A DNA stretch of 6,358 nucleotides, taken from NCBI GenBank assembly GCA_030599175.1, contig JAUVON010000167.1:1-6358 (forward strand). The letters are read 5' to 3'. Below are positions 5,446 through 6,358 of the stretch, one piece after another; the stretch's first letter is position 1, and each line of letters opens with the position of its first letter. The notes beneath the pieces were generated by a model. That model did not search any database and had not been told where the DNA came from. It worked only from the letters and a program-made list of their open reading frames with translations. The DNA is from Desulfobulbaceae bacterium (GTDB taxonomy: Bacteria; Desulfobacterota; Desulfobulbia; Desulfobulbales; Desulfocapsaceae). The position numbers and the translations under genes are program-made.

Positions 5446-6358
5446 TAATGCTCCCAAACACAAAACCAAGGATAACCGCAAAGATAATTGTCAATGTCCC
5501 CGGAATAAGAAAGGGATGGTCAAAGACATATTTGCCTACCCTGGTTGATCCGGTATCGTCAAACTCTATTGCAGCCAGCAGAGTAGGATAAGTCGGCAGT
5601 ACAAAAAGGGCACTAACCGCAGCAAAGGAAGCTATCGCCGCAACAGGACTGATACCAAGGGCAAGGGCTGCGGGCATAAGTGCTTTGGTGGTGGCAGCCT
5701 GGGAATAAAGCAGCATTGCAGCAAAAAAGAGTACAACCGCGAGCAACCAGGGTTTTGACTCAAGAATATTACCGGCCAGGACATTGATTTCATCCATATG
5801 GGCGGCAACAAAGGTGGTTCCCAGCCAGGCTACACCAAGAACACAGATGCAGGCACTCATACCGGACTTGAACGTTGCAGCATTAAGGATATTTTTCGCA
5901 TCAATTTTGCAGAACAGGGTGATCATCGTGGCAGCACCAAGCATAAAGCTGATGATGGCATGATCACGCTCAAGGATCGGCTCTTTGATCAAGCCGACCA
6001 ATGGACTGATTGCAACAGCGTAGAAAACGACACAGACAATGGCGATAGCGAAAATAAGGACTGAAAGTTTTGCTGCGGCCGGGATCTCTTTCTTGGATTC
6101 TTCATCTGAAACCATCTTGACCTGGCCGTTGGCCAGACGTTCTTGATAGACCGGATCATCTTTTAATTCCTTGCCCATAAAGTTGGTGGGAATAGCAGCA
6201 AGCATAACCGCAATAAAACTGGATGGAATGGCAATCATCAGGAGCTGTACATAGTCAACACCGACTTTTTCCAGTTCCGAGGAAAAAAACACCACAGCGG
6301 CAGAGATGGGTGAAGCGGTGATCGCAATCTGAGAGGCGACCGTTGCGATTGCAAGGGG
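5438..6358 (-). CDS. dcuA: Anaerobic C4-dicarboxylate transporter, DcuA/DcuB family, C-terminal part (5' end beyond window)
   Basis: This inner-membrane carrier takes up aspartate, fumarate or malate, typically in exchange for succinate, under anaerobic conditions. The frame is open from the window edge to the TAA at 5440-5438 and gives 306 residues. E. coli DcuA has 433, so roughly the first 127 are missing. The visible part starts PLAIATVASQIAITASPISA and contains ILNAATFKSGMSACI, LGVAWLGTTFV, LLYSQAATTKALMP, LFVLPTYPTLLAAIEFDDTG and HPFLIPGTL, all closely matching E. coli DcuA. About eight hydrophobic segments are visible (local residues ~1-25, 36-58, 97-116, 133-150, 166-185, 203-220, 238-256, 282-305), with a charged loop at ~62-95. 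A GTG at 6295-6293 is in frame but lies inside conserved transporter sequence and is not the start. The downstream aspartase supports the role. DcuA is favoured over DcuB by overall resemblance only. Confidence 0.95.
   Translation of the reverse strand, partial: PLAIATVASQIAITASPISAAVVFFSSELEKVGVDYVQLLMIAIPSSFIAVMLAAIPTNFMGKELKDDPVYQERLANGQVKMVSDEESKKEIPAAAKLSVLIFAIAIVCVVFYAVAISPLVGLIKEPILERDHAIISFMLGAATMITLFCKIDAKNILNAATFKSGMSACICVLGVAWLGTTFVAAHMDEINVLAGNILESKPWLLAVVLFFAAMLLYSQAATTKALMPAALALGISPVAAIASFAAVSALFVLPTYPTLLAAIEFDDTGSTRVGKYVFDHPFLIPGTLTIIFAVILGFVFGSIIL

Noticed and set aside
6293..6295. GTG as the start of a 285-residue transporter
   Set aside because: The frame continues upstream to the window edge with residues that match DcuA (PLAIATVASQIAITASPISA), so the GTG is an internal Val codon.

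Overview
The window looks like ordinary bacterial chromosome from an anaerobic or facultatively anaerobic proteobacterium. All four recognisable genes lie on the minus strand, so transcription runs from the high coordinates to the low ones. The encoded proteins are clearly proteobacterial: by memory comparison, Zwf, AspA and DcuA all line up closely with the E. coli proteins. The gene pairing and the aspartase architecture would fit a Desulfobacterota-type (sulfate-reducing deltaproteobacterial) genome. That lineage is an inference, because no rRNA or other phylogenetic marker is present.

In transcription order the layout is as follows. (1) 6358-5438: the C-terminal 306 residues of a DcuA-type anaerobic C4-dicarboxylate transporter, cut by the window edge. 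(2) 5437-5281: a 157-nt gap filled almost entirely by a short palindromic element. It has 16-bp imperfect terminal inverted repeats, an internal 12-bp perfect hairpin and a flanking 9-bp direct repeat, and it resembles a MITE- or REP-like non-coding repeat. (3) 5280-3412: an unusual aspartate ammonia-lyase with an N-terminal cyclic-nucleotide-binding-like (CRP-type) sensor domain and no DNA-binding domain. (4) 3411-3255: a second intergenic gap with no convincing terminator or complete promoter. (5) 3254-714: glycogen/maltodextrin phosphorylase. (6) 717-1: the N-terminal half of glucose-6-phosphate dehydrogenase, overlapping the phosphorylase gene by 4 nt and cut by the window edge.

There are two functional pairs. 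DcuA and aspartase form the classic anaerobic aspartate-to-fumarate module: aspartate enters (in exchange for succinate or fumarate), is deaminated to fumarate, and feeds fumarate reduction or nitrogen supply. Phosphorylase and Zwf link stored glucan to the oxidative pentose phosphate pathway: glucan to glucose-1-P, then, through a phosphoglucomutase not seen here, to glucose-6-P and on to 6-phosphogluconolactone plus NADPH. The most noteworthy points are the sensor-aspartase fusion, whose ligand pocket looks non-canonical, and the palindromic element that appears to have inserted at the dcuA stop codon and separated what was probably a tight dcuA-aspA operon. I see no RNA genes, CRISPR arrays, transposase genes, phage genes or other defence-type system.
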